Source: Chloroflexi bacterium RBG_16_68_14 (GTDB lineage: Bacteria; Chloroflexota; Dehalococcoidia; DSTF01; RBG-16-68-14). Taken from it: 12,652 nucleotides of DNA. Below are positions 11,792 to 12,652 of the stretch, one piece after another. The notes beneath the pieces were generated by a model. That model did not search any database. It was not told where the DNA came from and was given only the letters and a program-made list of their open reading frames with translations. Both the position numbers and the translations under genes were made by a program. Numbering within the stretch: the first letter of the stretch is position 1; the number at the start of each line of letters is the position of its first letter. Where the stretch lies: contig MGOB01000065.1 of NCBI GenBank assembly GCA_001796995.1, positions 71,483 through 84,134 on the forward strand. The letters run 5' to 3'.

Positions 11792-12547
11792 ATGAACCTC
11801 GCCCTGCGCGATAAGGTAGCCATCGTCACCGGCGGGAGCCGGGGCATCGGCCGCGCCATTGCCCTCGGCTTGGCCGGCGAGGGCTGCCACGTCGCCGTCT
11901 GCGCCCGCGGCGAGGAGGCGCTGCGCCAGACCGAGGCCGAGCTGCGCGAGCGCGGCGTCGATGCGCTCGCCGTCGCCGCCGACGTGACGCGGGCGGAGGA
12001 CATCGAGCGGCTGGTGGCGGAGACCGTCGCGCGCTTCGGCCGGCTGCACATCCTGGTCAACAACGCCGGCGGCCGCACCCGCGACGAGACGGACGAGGCG
12101 TGGGACATGGTCTACGAATCGAACCTGCTGGCGGCGGTGCGAGCCACGCGGGCGGCCGTCCCCCACATCCGCGCCTCCAGCGGCGGCAGCATCGTCCACA
12201 TCGCATCGATCTGGGGGCGCGAGTCGGGCGGCGCGCCCACCTACAACGCGATGAAGGCGGCCATGATCAGCCACGCCAAGGCGATGGCGCTGGCCCTCGC
12301 GCCGGAGATCCGGGTGAACTCGGTGGCGCCGGGCTCCGTCGCCTTCCCGGGCGGCTCCTGGGGCCGGCGGCTGGAGGAGGACCCGGAGGGCATGCGAACG
12401 TTCATCGAAGAGAACATCCCCATGGGCCGCTTCGGCACGCCGCAGGAGATCGCCGACGTGGTGGTCTTCCTCTGCTCGGAGCGGGCGAGCTGGGTGACCG
12501 GCGCCTGCATCAACGTCGACGGCGGCCAGTCGCGGTCGAACATCTAG
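11792..12547 (+). CDS. Short-chain dehydrogenase/reductase (classical SDR)
   Basis: 251 residues, the usual length of classical SDRs, which oxidise or reduce alcohol/keto groups with NAD(P). T-G-G-S-R-G-I-G (13-20) is the Rossmann TGxxxGxG motif; A-D-V (63-65) touches the adenine; N-N-A-G (90-93) stabilises the sheet. The catalytic set is N111, S139, Y151 and K155 (Y-N-A-M-K). The end N-V-D-G-G (241-245) is typical of FabG-like members. C37-A-R-G after beta2 with no acid at the beta2 end suggests NADP(H), but this is tentative. In context it could oxidise a hydroxyacyl-CoA or hydroxy acid made by the crotonase. The upstream sequence up to 11775 belongs to the GIY-YIG element, and only a weak GACGGGA ribosome site remains. 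Confidence 0.93.
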   Translation: MNLALRDKVAIVTGGSRGIGRAIALGLAGEGCHVAVCARGEEALRQTEAELRERGVDALAVAADVTRAEDIERLVAETVARFGRLHILVNNAGGRTRDETDEAWDMVYESNLLAAVRATRAAVPHIRASSGGSIVHIASIWGRESGGAPTYNAMKAAMISHAKAMALALAPEIRVNSVAPGSVAFPGGSWGRRLEEDPEGMRTFIEENIPMGRFGTPQEIADVVVFLCSERASWVTGACINVDGGQSRSNI

Positions 12548-12561
12548 CTGCGCTCCCTATC

Positions 12562-12570
12562 TGCTACCAT
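12562..12570 (+). promoter_or_regulatory. Possible extended -10 for the last gene
   Basis: TGC followed by TACCAT (12565-12570). Transcription would start near 12577, at the in-frame ATG 12578, making that mRNA leaderless. There is no clear -35 box and no Shine-Dalgarno before either ATG. Confidence 0.3.
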
Positions 12571-12652
12571 GCCTTTGATGTCCTCTCCCGACCGTCTCCC
12601 CCGCTATGCCGCCAGCCTCCTCCTCGACTGGCTGAACGAGCGGTTCGAGGAG
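12569..12652 (+). CDS. Start of an unidentified gene (cut by window end)
   Basis: An open frame from ATG 12569 runs to the edge (28 codons: M-P-L-M-S-S-P-D-R-L-P-R-Y-A-A-S-L-L-L-D and on to W-L-N-E-R-F-E-E). In-frame ATG 12578 is the likelier start if the -10 at 12565 is real. The helical, amphipathic character and codon bias (G/C at third positions) look coding. Too short to name. Confidence 0.45.
   Translation, partial: MPLMSSPDRLPRYAASLLLDWLNERFEE

Overview
The window is GC-rich (about two thirds G+C), with compact, tightly spaced genes. It looks like a chromosomal piece of an uncultured or little-studied Chloroflexota (Dehalococcoidia/SAR202-like) bacterium. That assignment is an inference from a DUF933/YchF-type GTPase with a divergent P-loop, a secreted subtilase with a TPT-rich linker, CaiB/BaiF paralogues next to a MenB/BadI-like crotonase, and sigma-70-type promoters with TGn extended -10 elements. 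No rRNA, tRNA, CRISPR or phage structural gene is visible.

Layout. 1-490 (-): N-terminal part of a YchF-family nucleotide-binding protein, with a TTGACA/TAAGCT promoter almost touching its start codon. 600-1616 (+): PflX/PflA-like radical SAM protein, convergent with a purA-copD pair (purA 3453-2170, CopD-like membrane protein 2148-1657). 3657-5366 (+): secreted S8 subtilase, divergent from purA. 5398-6375 (+): helical protein of unknown function. 6643-9929 (+): two CaiB/BaiF family III CoA-transferases separated by a zinc-ribbon/RNase HI gene of lower GC. 9985-11354 (+): MenB/BadI-like crotonase, a small ABM-like alpha/beta-barrel protein and a DUF4287-like protein. 11395-11775: a GIY-YIG endonuclease gene between inverted repeats. 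11792-12547 (+): short-chain dehydrogenase. 12569-end: start of another gene.

How the genes fit together. The two CoA-transferases, the crotonase and the SDR form a plausible CoA-thioester catabolic cluster: CoA activation by transfer, hydration or ring cleavage, and alcohol/ketone oxidation. Its promoter at 6571-6599 carries a perfect 15-bp odd palindrome over the -10 element and start site, suggesting a local repressor. Two foreign-looking pieces interrupt the cluster. One is the RNase H gene, bracketed by an exact 10-bp direct repeat that sits at the same codons (E-V-T-stop) of the upstream gene and of RNase H. The other is the GIY-YIG element, with an orphan 29-nt near-copy (27/29) of an internal SDR segment just upstream of it. 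purA has an unusual leader: its only good Shine-Dalgarno sequence is 29 nt from the ATG, with a 21-nt GC hairpin between them that would leave 8 nt if folded.
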